Below are positions 56,516 through 64,000 of a stretch of 64,000 bases of DNA, piece after piece; positions within the stretch are counted from its first letter, which is position 1, and each line of letters begins with the position of its first letter. The notes beneath the pieces are model-generated. The model did no database searches. It saw only the letters and a program-made list of their open reading frames with translations, and was not told the origin of the DNA. The DNA lies in the NCBI RefSeq assembly GCF_008080435.1, contig NZ_VRKN01000003.1, positions 1-64,000 on the forward strand. The letters are read 5' to 3'. The translations under genes and the position numbers were made by a program. Source of the stretch: Enterobacter asburiae (GTDB taxonomy: Bacteria > Pseudomonadota > Gammaproteobacteria > Enterobacterales > Enterobacteriaceae).

Positions 56516-57760
56516 ATGAAAACTTTCATAAATTCAATAATTGCCAACAAAAAAAACACCCAAAGTTTAAGTAAATATATAGACCAATTTTCATTTTCAT
56601 TGTTAAATATCGGAGTGGTATTATTCGCTTCAAGATTTTTAAGTAACGAACAGGCTTCCAGGTACATTGTCTTTAACTCGTATTCCGCTCTTTCATTAAT
56701 CGTAACATCAGCTTTTATTGTTGGCCCATTTTGGATATTCGGCGCAGATAAATCGACTCAAGCAAGTTATTACAAATTCTCGCTAAAATCATTGTTAGTA
56801 ATATCTACTTTTTTCTCATTAATATTGTCAGTGGTTTTCTATCTTAACGAAAGAGACTGGGTCTATAGCGGACTTTTATTGGTAGCCTCAGTGAGTTCCT
56901 CATCATACGATTTTTTACGCAAAAGTTTATATATAAGTCAAAATGAAAAAAAATCAGCAATAATGTCGCTATCGTTATTAATAACCACTTCCTTGTCATA
57001 TTTTTTATTGCACTACTACCACTTTAATGATGCCAGGATATATCTATTAACGTTAGCATCATGCACAGCCACAATAGCAATATTTATAGGTATCTATAAC
57101 AGAAAACATTTTAAAGCAATGTCTGGCATGACTAACGTAAAAAGAAAAATATATGAATACTGGGACATAGGAAAATGGTCTACTGCATCCATGATTTGCT
57201 TTTGGAGCATAACGCAGGGTAGTTTCATTTTTCTTGAGAAATGTATTAACGATGAACAACTTGTGTTTTCACGTCTTGCGCTAAGCCTTTCTGGAATTAT
57301 AGCAATATATTATACATCTATTGAAAATAAAATAATGCCAGAGCTCAGAGGGCTTATCTTAGAAAGTAAAACTGATGCTTTACAAACGGCAAAGAAGAAA
57401 TATTATAAAAATGGAATTATAGTATCAATATTATTTTCAATTTCAATATTGACTTTTTATTCGCAGATATTTGGTATAAACCATTACCACTTAAGTATAT
57501 TATTTTTAATGTGTTTTTATCAGTCGATAACGGGAATTTTTAGATTCGACGCTTATGTCCTTAAAGCAAGGAAATTCCACAAAGTAATTTTCTTTAGCAA
57601 CTTTATATCAGCAGGTATAATTTATATCCCAATTTTTTATACAATCACCCGATATCAACTTACTGACACTGAATATTTGCTACCTATAATCATATTGTTA
57701 AACGGGCTGCTTTGCTCACTACTCTACCGTTTATTTTCAACCTCCAGAAAAGGCTTATAA
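56516..57760 (+). CDS. wzx: Polysaccharide flippase (Wzx)
   Basis: A 414-residue protein with 12 hydrophobic segments, characteristic of the MOP/PST flippases (FASRFLSNEQASRYIVFNSYSAL near 40). It moves lipid-linked repeat units across the inner membrane. Sequence support beyond topology is modest. Start uncertain: ATG at 56516, or a TTG at 56438 that would add 26 residues. Very AT-rich. Confidence 0.75.
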   Translation: MKTFINSIIANKKNTQSLSKYIDQFSFSLLNIGVVLFASRFLSNEQASRYIVFNSYSALSLIVTSAFIVGPFWIFGADKSTQASYYKFSLKSLLVISTFFSLILSVVFYLNERDWVYSGLLLVASVSSSSYDFLRKSLYISQNEKKSAIMSLSLLITTSLSYFLLHYYHFNDARIYLLTLASCTATIAIFIGIYNRKHFKAMSGMTNVKRKIYEYWDIGKWSTASMICFWSITQGSFIFLEKCINDEQLVFSRLALSLSGIIAIYYTSIENKIMPELRGLILESKTDALQTAKKKYYKNGIIVSILFSISILTFYSQIFGINHYHLSILFLMCFYQSITGIFRFDAYVLKARKFHKVIFFSNFISAGIIYIPIFYTITRYQLTDTEYLLPIIILLNGLLCSLLYRLFSTSRKGL

Positions 57761-57762
57761 TT

Positions 57763-58737
57763 TTGTTTATTAACACACATTCATCGAAGATAGGGATTCT
57801 TGACACAAGTATTTGCTCAATGAATGTTGGTGATTTCATCATCATGGATTCAGCTTACAAGCAAATTTGCAAAACGTTTCCGCATACTCAAAAGGTACAT
57901 TTCCCTACCCACGAGAGAATAACCAGAGTGGGCATTAAAAGGCAAAGACAAATATCTTTGAATTTTCTTTGCGGAACGAATTGCCTAAATTCTTCAATGC
58001 TATTTCACCGGCAGTGGAATATTGGCATGCTGAACACATTATTTATGAAAGATACTGTAACGCTTGGAGTCGGTTGGGCCAACTATCAAAATAACCCAGA
58101 TATTTATACATCTTTACTTCTTCGAAATATTCTTAGCAAAAAGCATATACACTCGGTAAGAGACTCTTATACGGAGAAATTATTAAGGAGTACAGGGGTA
58201 CAGAATATACTGAACACCGGTTGTCCAACCATGTGGGATCTTGATAACGATCATTGCACTCAAATCCCCTCCAGAAAATCGAAAAATGTCATTTTCACCT
58301 TAACTGATTACAGGAAAGATTCTATCAAGGATTCTATCTTCATCAGAGCACTAAAAAAATCATATGAAGATATATATTTTTGGGTTCAGGGAGCCAACGA
58401 CTATTCTTACCTTCAGTCTCTTGGTAATCTAATTCAGGATATTAAAATCATTCCTGCAAACCTTTCGGATTTTGATGCAGCATTGTCAAACACGCACTCA
58501 GTAGATTATGCAGGAACGAGACTCCATGCGGGGATACGCGCAATGCAAAAATTTAAACGCAGCATAATTTTGTCAGTTGATAATAGAGCGGAAGAAAAAA
58601 AGAAAGACTTCAATCTACCTGTAATTTCAAGAGATTTATCCCTGGAGGAGTACATACATATTTTTAATGGTAATATGACCACAAATATCAGCCTTCCATT
58701 GAATAATATACAAAACTGGAAAAATCAGTTTTTCTAA
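57763..58737 (+). CDS. Polysaccharide pyruvyl transferase family protein
   Basis: About 324 residues. The CsaB/WcaK-type pattern is seen: NVGDFIIMDSAY near the N-terminus and DYAGTRLHAGIRAMQ near 255, the phosphoenolpyruvate-binding region. It probably adds a ketal pyruvate (acidic group) to a sugar of the repeat. The start is unclear: a TTG at 57763 after AAAAGG fits best, as the first in-frame ATG upstream (57712) lies inside wzx. Confidence 0.78.
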   Translation: MFINTHSSKIGILDTSICSMNVGDFIIMDSAYKQICKTFPHTQKVHFPTHERITRVGIKRQRQISLNFLCGTNCLNSSMLFHRQWNIGMLNTLFMKDTVTLGVGWANYQNNPDIYTSLLLRNILSKKHIHSVRDSYTEKLLRSTGVQNILNTGCPTMWDLDNDHCTQIPSRKSKNVIFTLTDYRKDSIKDSIFIRALKKSYEDIYFWVQGANDYSYLQSLGNLIQDIKIIPANLSDFDAALSNTHSVDYAGTRLHAGIRAMQKFKRSIILSVDNRAEEKKKDFNLPVISRDLSLEEYIHIFNGNMTTNISLPLNNIQNWKNQFF

Positions 58738-58892
58738 AACTTCCTGCCTGCATCGATTAATAACAATAATTTTCAATATCAAATTACACCTCATGAGCAT
58801 AATACCTGACACACCAAACAAATAGAATCAATCTTAAGCTAACAAATTCCTTTAAAAGCACCACTCTATATATCCTATTATGAGGAAGTATT

Positions 58893-59987
58893 ATGCGAAT
58901 AACCTTTGTTATTACAGGTCTGAATATTGGCGGAGCTGAAATACAAGTATGTAATTTGGCAGATGAGTTATCAGATGCTGGAAACAATGTGCAGCTTATT
59001 TCCATCTCCGGTAAATCACAGCGGCGACCTAAAAATAGTGCAATTCATTTGGTTGAACTATTAATGCTGAAAAATTCACTCTCGTTTCTTAAAGCATATT
59101 TCCAGGCACGTAAGACGATCAGAGAGTTTCAACCAGACATCGTCCATAGCCATATGGTACATGCTAACATTTTTTCCCGCCTGCTTAGAATCACTACACC
59201 AATACCAAAGCTAATTTCCACATCCCATAATTCCTACGAAGGAGGATCGCTACGGGCCTTTATGTGCAGAATCACCGACCCGTTATCGACGCTCTCCACT
59301 AATGTCAGTCTGGCAGCGACTAAAAGCATCATAAATCGCGGAAGCGTTAATAAAAATAAAGTCGCCACCATTCACAACGGAATTAAGATTGAAAACTTCT
59401 GTTTTAACGAAGTTAACAGGGAAAAGTTACGCCGTGAAATCGGTGTCGATCCGCAGACACCTTTACTGCTCTCAGTCGGTCGGTTAGCTCCTGCAAAAGA
59501 TTACCCAAACTTATTACGTGCATTTGCCGCAATAAAAAATAGCACTCCTGTCGAGCCCCAGTTAGCCATTATTGGCAGTGGTGCACTTGAAACCGAATTG
59601 AAAACCCTGGCAATCGAGCTTGGAGTTGCTAACCGTGTGCACTGGCTTGGCATGAAAACCAACGTCCATGAATGGTTAAGCGCTGGAGATATTTTCGTTA
59701 TGTCATCTGCCTGGGAAGGTTTTCCATTAGTTATTATTGAAGCGATGGCAGCAGAACGCGTGGTTGTTGCGACTGACTGCGGTGGGATTAGAGAAGCTCT
59801 CAGCGGCAACGGTTTCTTAGTTCCACCGCACTCTTCCGCTGCCCTGGCTGAGGCCATTATCAAGGCGCTGAATCTTTCTCCTGAAGAAGCGCGACAAATG
59901 GGTGAAGCTTCCCGTTGCCATATTGAACAACATTTCTCGATGAGCGCGATTGCTCAAAAATGGATTGCGTTATACCGCTCTCTTTAA
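58893..59987 (+). CDS. GT4-family glycosyltransferase
   Basis: A 364-residue GT-B enzyme. N-terminal TGLNIGGAEIQVCNLADEL (acceptor domain) and C-terminal VGRLAPAKDYPNLLRAFA, then SAWEGFPLVIIEAMA with the nucleotide-sugar E-x7-E signature (about 283-297). It adds one sugar to the lipid-linked repeat; donor unknown. Preceded by a 155 bp gap with no gene; GAGGAAG site before the ATG. Confidence 0.87.
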   Translation: MRITFVITGLNIGGAEIQVCNLADELSDAGNNVQLISISGKSQRRPKNSAIHLVELLMLKNSLSFLKAYFQARKTIREFQPDIVHSHMVHANIFSRLLRITTPIPKLISTSHNSYEGGSLRAFMCRITDPLSTLSTNVSLAATKSIINRGSVNKNKVATIHNGIKIENFCFNEVNREKLRREIGVDPQTPLLLSVGRLAPAKDYPNLLRAFAAIKNSTPVEPQLAIIGSGALETELKTLAIELGVANRVHWLGMKTNVHEWLSAGDIFVMSSAWEGFPLVIIEAMAAERVVVATDCGGIREALSGNGFLVPPHSSAALAEAIIKALNLSPEEARQMGEASRCHIEQHFSMSAIAQKWIALYRSL

Positions 59988-60030
59988 TATTTCCATACAG
60001 AAATACCTCTGTTTTTATTACTGATAAATC

Positions 60031-61173
60031 ATGAACAATATTGCTATCACAGCCAATACCAGTTGGTATATTTATAATTTCAGAAAAAACACTATCGTAG
60101 AGCTCATTAACAGAGGAATCAATGTCCATGTTATTTCTCCTTTTGATGACTATACGGATAAACTCCGTGCGCTAGGATGCCGGGTGCATGATATAAAAAT
60201 TGACGGACGAGGAATGAACCCTGTGACTGATACTTTGACATGTCTCAGTTTCTTCCGTCTATTTTTGAAAATAAAGCCACAAACGATTTTAAACTTCACT
60301 CCCAAAAATAATATTTACAGTTCACTTGCAGCAGCCTCACTCAACATTCCTGTAATCAATAACATTGCCGGACTGGGTCACGCATTTATTCGTGACGGTT
60401 TTTTAAATAAAATTGTGCGTGCACTCTATAAAATAAGCCAAAGAAAAGCAGAGTATATCTTCTTCCAGAATGAAGAGGACATGGCCGTTTTCCGAAAGCA
60501 TAATATTGGCACAGCAGCAATTAAAAAGCGGATACCCGGCTCAGGTGCCGATCTCGCACGTTTTGCTTTCACGCCAGTACAGAAAGAAAAGACAATTAAA
60601 TTCCTTCTCTCAGCAAGAATGCTGAAGGAAAAAGGCGTTTATTTATTTGCCGATGCAGCAAGGCACTTTAAACAAAAATACGGTAATAAAGTCGACTTTT
60701 CTCTTTTAGGTTTTTGCGAAGCTCAACACCCTTCAGGTGTGAACATTGATGAAATCAGCACATGGGTTGATGAAGGTATTATCAATTATCTGGGCGTGAC
60801 GGATAAGGTCGAAAGCGTACTTAAAGATGTTCACTGCGTGGTCCTGCCTTCTTATTACCGGGAAGGTGTGCCCAGGTCGCTGCTCGAGGCCGGCGCTATG
60901 GGTAAACCGATCATCACGACTGACAACGTCGGCTGCCGTGAAACCGTGGTGGACGGATTTAACGGCTATCTCTGTGAACCCGGCTGTCTGTCAAGTTTAA
61001 TTGAAGCCATCGAAAAGATTATTGATGCGACGGAGCATGAGCTTGCTCAGTTAGGTAAAAACAGTCGTATGCATATCGCCAGCCATTTTGATGAAGCCAT
61101 CGTCATCAATAAATATTTATCATCCATCAGTCAGGTCACTAAGCATCGCAGCAAGTTGCTTATTCATCCTTAG
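60031..61173 (+). CDS. GT4-family glycosyltransferase (second)
   Basis: A 380-residue GT-B enzyme with an N-terminal TANTSWYIYNFRKNTI and the GT4 region VLPSYYREGVPRSLLEAGAMGKPIITTD (about 272-299). It resembles transferases that use GalNAc/GlcNAc or uronic acid donors; the donor is not determined. Base composition rises from AT-rich to moderate along the gene, marking the right edge of the acquired core. Confidence 0.87.
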   Translation: MNNIAITANTSWYIYNFRKNTIVELINRGINVHVISPFDDYTDKLRALGCRVHDIKIDGRGMNPVTDTLTCLSFFRLFLKIKPQTILNFTPKNNIYSSLAAASLNIPVINNIAGLGHAFIRDGFLNKIVRALYKISQRKAEYIFFQNEEDMAVFRKHNIGTAAIKKRIPGSGADLARFAFTPVQKEKTIKFLLSARMLKEKGVYLFADAARHFKQKYGNKVDFSLLGFCEAQHPSGVNIDEISTWVDEGIINYLGVTDKVESVLKDVHCVVLPSYYREGVPRSLLEAGAMGKPIITTDNVGCRETVVDGFNGYLCEPGCLSSLIEAIEKIIDATEHELAQLGKNSRMHIASHFDEAIVINKYLSSISQVTKHRSKLLIHP

Positions 61174-61185
61174 AGCTAAACTATT

Positions 61186-62352
61186 ATGAAAATTGCCATC
61201 GCCGGAACCGGATATGTCGGTTTATCCAACGGCATTCTGCTTGCTCAGCATCATGAGGTTGTCGCCCTTGATATCCTTCAGCACAAAGTTGATTTATTGA
61301 ACGATAAAAAATCGCCGATAATTGATCACGATATTGAGCAATATTTAAAAAATAAGAACCTGAACCTTCGCGCCACAACCGATAAACACGATGCCTATAC
61401 GAATGCTGACTTCGTGATTATCGCCACACCGACAGATTACGACCCAGAGACAAACTACTTTAATACCGCCTCCGTTGAGGCGGTGATTAAAGATGTCGTC
61501 AACATTAACCCGCAGGCAGTGATGATTATTAAGTCTACCGTTCCGGTGGGTTACACGCAGCACATCAAAGCGTTGCTGGGTATCGAAAACATCCTCTTCT
61601 CACCGGAATTTCTGCGTGAAGGGCGAGCCCTGCACGATAACCTTCACCCATCGCGAATTGTCGTTGGTGAACGATCCGAACGCGCCTCACTCTTCGCCAG
61701 TTTGCTGCTGGAAGGTGCGGTCGATAAGCACTGCCCGGTCATTTACACTGACTCGACAGAAGCCGAAGCGATCAAGCTTTTTGCCAATACCTACCTGGCG
61801 ATGCGCGTCGCCTATTTCAATGAGCTGGATAGCTATGCCGAAACTCACGGCCTCAGCACACGTCAGATTATTGAGGGCGTGTGTCTGGATCCTCGTATCG
61901 GCCATCACTATAACAACCCGTCATTTGGCTACGGTGGCTACTGCTTGCCCAAGGACACGAAACAGCTCCTGGCCAACTACCGTGACGTGCCTAACAAGCT
62001 TATCGGCGCGATCGTCGAAGCTAACAGCACGCGTAAAGATTTTGTTGCCGATGCTATTCTCCGTCGCTCACCGAAACGCGTGGGCATATACCGCTTGATT
62101 ATGAAAGCTGACTCGGACAATTTCCGCGCGTCCTCCATTCAGGGCATTATGAAGCGTATTAAAGCCAAAGGCATTGACGTTGTTATTTATGAGCCGGCGC
62201 TAAAGGAAAATGAATTTTTCCATTCCAGGGTGATTAAAGATCTCAATGAATTCAAGAGCAGCGTCAACGTGATTATTTCTAATCGAATGTCCGCCGAGCT
62301 CATCGATGTACAAAGTAAAGTTTATACACGCGATATTTTTGGCGATAACTAA
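61186..62352 (+). CDS. ugd: UDP-glucose 6-dehydrogenase
   Basis: A 388-residue enzyme, the length of E. coli Ugd. NAD-binding [20 protein letters not shown] at the N-terminus, catalytic Cys in [15 protein letters not shown] (about 245-259). It makes UDP-glucuronic acid, supplying the acidic sugar likely used by this capsule (also needed for colanic acid and lipid A Ara4N). Confidence 0.95.
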   Translation: MKIAIAGTGYVGLSNGILLAQHHEVVALDILQHKVDLLNDKKSPIIDHDIEQYLKNKNLNLRATTDKHDAYTNADFVIIATPTDYDPETNYFNTASVEAVIKDVVNINPQAVMIIKSTVPVGYTQHIKALLGIENILFSPEFLREGRALHDNLHPSRIVVGERSERASLFASLLLEGAVDKHCPVIYTDSTEAEAIKLFANTYLAMRVAYFNELDSYAETHGLSTRQIIEGVCLDPRIGHHYNNPSFGYGGYCLPKDTKQLLANYRDVPNKLIGAIVEANSTRKDFVADAILRRSPKRVGIYRLIMKADSDNFRASSIQGIMKRIKAKGIDVVIYEPALKENEFFHSRVIKDLNEFKSSVNVIISNRMSAELIDVQSKVYTRDIFGDN

Positions 62353-62473
62353 AAATCCCATCATAAAATATTTACCTTAAACATCCACTGTTTGAGGTTC
62401 CCCTTATTTCTCTACACGGCATTTATTTGCCCTTTGAGGAATACACCACTGTAATCACCAATAAGGAAATAAC

Positions 62474-62734
62474 ATGAAATTTATTAAATTATCTGCCCTG
62501 CTGCTCTGCGTCCTGTCCGCGCCAATGGCTTCTTTCGCCGCAATCGAAACCGCTGCTGCGGGTAGCACAACGGGCACCGCAGCAGGATCGTCTGCCGCCG
62601 CGGCGGGTGTGGCGACCGGCACAGCCGTTGCCGTAGGCGCTGGCGTCGTGGGTGCCGTCGCTATCGCAGCCGTTGCAGCAAGCAACAGCAGCAACGGTAG
62701 CGGCAACACGGGAACGACCACGTCTACGCGTTAA
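62474..62734 (+). CDS. gfcA: GfcA/YjbE-like small secreted Thr/Ser/Gly-rich protein
   Basis: An 86-residue protein: signal peptide (ending SFA), then low-complexity Ala/Gly/Thr/Ser with a long hydrophobic AVGAGVVGAVAIAAVAA stretch and the TTSTR end that is typical of GfcA. First gene of a gfcABC(D) group, which in E. coli is needed for group 4 capsule. Precise role unknown. Confidence 0.82.
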   Translation: MKFIKLSALLLCVLSAPMASFAAIETAAAGSTTGTAAGSSAAAAGVATGTAVAVGAGVVGAVAIAAVAASNSSNGSGNTGTTTSTR

Positions 62735-62748
62735 TTGACAATACCTTC

Positions 62749-62777
62749 ATGGGGCTCCTCTGAGCCCCATTTTTTTC
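62749..62777 (+). terminator. Hairpin terminator between gfcA and gfcB
   Basis: ATGGGGCT/AGCCCCAT hairpin followed by seven T's. It probably lowers downstream expression relative to gfcA, as a partial terminator. Confidence 0.8.
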
Positions 62778-62786
62778 TGTTTCACT

Positions 62787-63443
62787 ATGACGTCTATTAT
62801 GTTCAAAAAATTTTGTCTGGCGGGTGCAGTGTTCTTTATCAGCGCATGCAGCCAGCATCGTCCCGGGATCCTCTCCCAGACGATTATCCAGTCTCTTTCT
62901 TCGCAGGATGCCTTCATCGACCGCGCTAAGGTCGATCAGGTGCCGTATGCCTCGATGGCCCTCACCGTTGCCGATGGCCCGCAGGCGTTTATCGTGCTTG
63001 CCTGGGATGAGGAGAACACGCAAAAGTGGCTCACTGCCGATGCAAAAATGATCGCCGCGCGAAGCGGACGCCTCATAAAAACGCTCGGCTTTAGCGCTAA
63101 CCTGTTGAGTCTGGAGAGCAATGTACAGGATCCGCTTGCGGCTCCGCTCACGATTAAGGAAGGCCAGCAATGGCATGCGCAGGCACGGTGGGAGGATAAC
63201 GGATTTCACGCTGCCAACATCATTTCGCGATTCCACTGGGCGGGTTCGCAGGACTTTACCGTACTGAGCGTAACGCATCGCTACCGCGTGCTGGAAGAAA
63301 CCGTGACGGCTGAAGCCGACGGGACGACCTGGCAGCAACGTTACTGGGTCGATCCCCAGTCCGGACGCATCGTTCACAGCAAACAAATTTTGCATCCTCA
63401 TGGCCAGACGTGGTCTGTTACCCTGCTAAAACCGTATTCCTGA
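62787..63443 (+). CDS. gfcB: GfcB/YjbF-family lipoprotein
   Basis: A 218-residue lipoprotein (or 214 if it starts at the ATG at 62799) with lipobox ISAC. It matches the DUF2886/YjbF family by WLTADAKMIAARSGRLIKTLGF and QRYWVDPQSGRIVHSKQ near the end. An outer-membrane-associated part of capsule or exopolysaccharide assembly. Its stop overlaps the gfcC start (ATGA-type). Confidence 0.85.
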   Translation: MTSIMFKKFCLAGAVFFISACSQHRPGILSQTIIQSLSSQDAFIDRAKVDQVPYASMALTVADGPQAFIVLAWDEENTQKWLTADAKMIAARSGRLIKTLGFSANLLSLESNVQDPLAAPLTIKEGQQWHAQARWEDNGFHAANIISRFHWAGSQDFTVLSVTHRYRVLEETVTAEADGTTWQQRYWVDPQSGRIVHSKQILHPHGQTWSVTLLKPYS

Positions 63444-64000
63444 TGAAAAAAAAAATCATACTTGCCGCCATGCTTCTGGCAGCAACCCCGCCGGGCTACG
63501 GTCAGGGGAAAATCGCACTCATTTGCCAGCCAGCCTGTGCCGTGGCTGAAGTCACCGCCGATAACCTGAGCGAGCTGGTAACCCATCCGGCACTCCCTAA
63601 AAACATCGACTGGGAAAGCGCACGCCTTTCCACTCCTGCAAACGATGCTGAACAGCAGTTTCGTCAGCAGCAGATTCTGAAGACACTCACTTCAGCAGTT
63701 CAGGAATTACAAGACCAGGGCGATACGCGTCAGGCTCAGCGTATCGCATGGTTAAGCCAGCGTCTTCAGGCGCTGAAAGTCATTGGCGGTTTTTCGTTGC
63801 AGCTGGATCCAGACTGGGTACGCCTGAAACCTGAGAATTCGCCAGGACTCGAGGGTGATTATCGCCTGTACCTCCGAACCTTCCCGGCGCAAAACCTGAC
63901 ACTCTGGAACGGTACCCGCGAGAGCACGCCGTGGATTGCCGGCCAGCAAACCGCCGCCTTGACGGCCGCAGATCGGCGGCAGCCCGGTATCGACCCGGAT
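63443..64000 (+). CDS. gfcC: GfcC/YjbG-family capsule protein, 5' part
   Basis: The window ends after 186 codons of an open frame. A signal peptide (MKKKIILAAMLLAATPPGYG) is followed by a beta-grasp-type GfcC domain (IGGFSLQLDPDWVRLKPENSP, YRLYLRTFPAQNLTLWNG). It belongs to the periplasmic GfcC family needed for group 4 capsule assembly. gfcD presumably follows beyond the edge. Confidence 0.85.
   Translation, partial: MKKKIILAAMLLAATPPGYGQGKIALICQPACAVAEVTADNLSELVTHPALPKNIDWESARLSTPANDAEQQFRQQQILKTLTSAVQELQDQGDTRQAQRIAWLSQRLQALKVIGGFSLQLDPDWVRLKPENSPGLEGDYRLYLRTFPAQNLTLWNGTRESTPWIAGQQTAALTAADRRQPGIDPD

Overview
The window is a chromosomal segment from a member of the Enterobacteriaceae, most like the Enterobacter/Lelliottia group. 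Four things point there: the gene order of positions 1-25500 (tRNA-Ser(GGA), phoH, efeBOU, putP/putA, rutR/rutABCDEFG, wrbA-yccJ, agp) follows the 22-24 minute region of the Escherichia coli map, protein lengths match the E. coli proteins nearly residue for residue, a Klebsiella-type hpx purine cluster is present, and REP-type palindromes lie between genes. The genus assignment is inference.

Layout. 1-490: the 3' part of a tRNA-Ser(GGA), followed by two tandem copies of a ~182 bp unit that repeat the tRNA 3' end and its terminator. 492-8899: a sodium/alanine-type symporter, phoH, the acid-induced ferrous iron system efeUOB (efeU intact, Fur box in front), a CNT nucleoside transporter and a small lipoprotein. 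9016-14909: divergent putP and putA with five GTTGCA motifs between them. 15008-21789: an LprI-like protein, rutR and the pyrimidine-degrading rutABCDEFG operon with two NtrC sites, a RutR site and a sigma-54 promoter. 21777-28764: a DMT exporter, a KGG-repeat stress protein, wrbA-yccJ, agp, two HxlR-regulator/short-chain-dehydrogenase pairs and a DedA protein. 28887-30121: an M-box (ykoK) magnesium riboswitch and a short MgtE-type transporter.

30207-49979 holds one continuous purine-catabolism island: hpxKJ with a four-gene ABC transporter, hpxU, hpxWXYZ, hpxSAB, hpxC, guaD, hpxQT and hpxODE. Together the products cover guanine deamination, oxidation of the purine ring, urate to (S)-allantoin (HpxO, HpxT, HpxQ), allantoin racemisation and hydrolysis (HpxA, HpxB), allantoate hydrolysis and ureidoglycine transamination (HpxK, HpxJ) and the oxamate branch (HpxWXYZ). 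Six putative sigma-54 promoters and two pairs of NtrC-like sites lie in front of its operons, so the island and the nearby rut operon look like one nitrogen-limitation regulon. Separate candidate operators for HpxU and HpxS are visible. hpxV, hpxP and hpxR of the Klebsiella system were not found here.

50409-64000 is a capsule/exopolysaccharide locus led by an ops (RfaH) element: a WecA-family initiating transferase, wza-wzb-wzc, an AT-rich core (Wzy, Wzx, pyruvyl transferase, two GT4 glycosyltransferases), ugd, and the start of a gfcABC(D) operon cut by the window edge. The AT-rich core differs clearly in base composition from the GC-rich flanks and looks horizontally acquired. No CRISPR array, complete insertion sequence, rRNA or prophage was seen.
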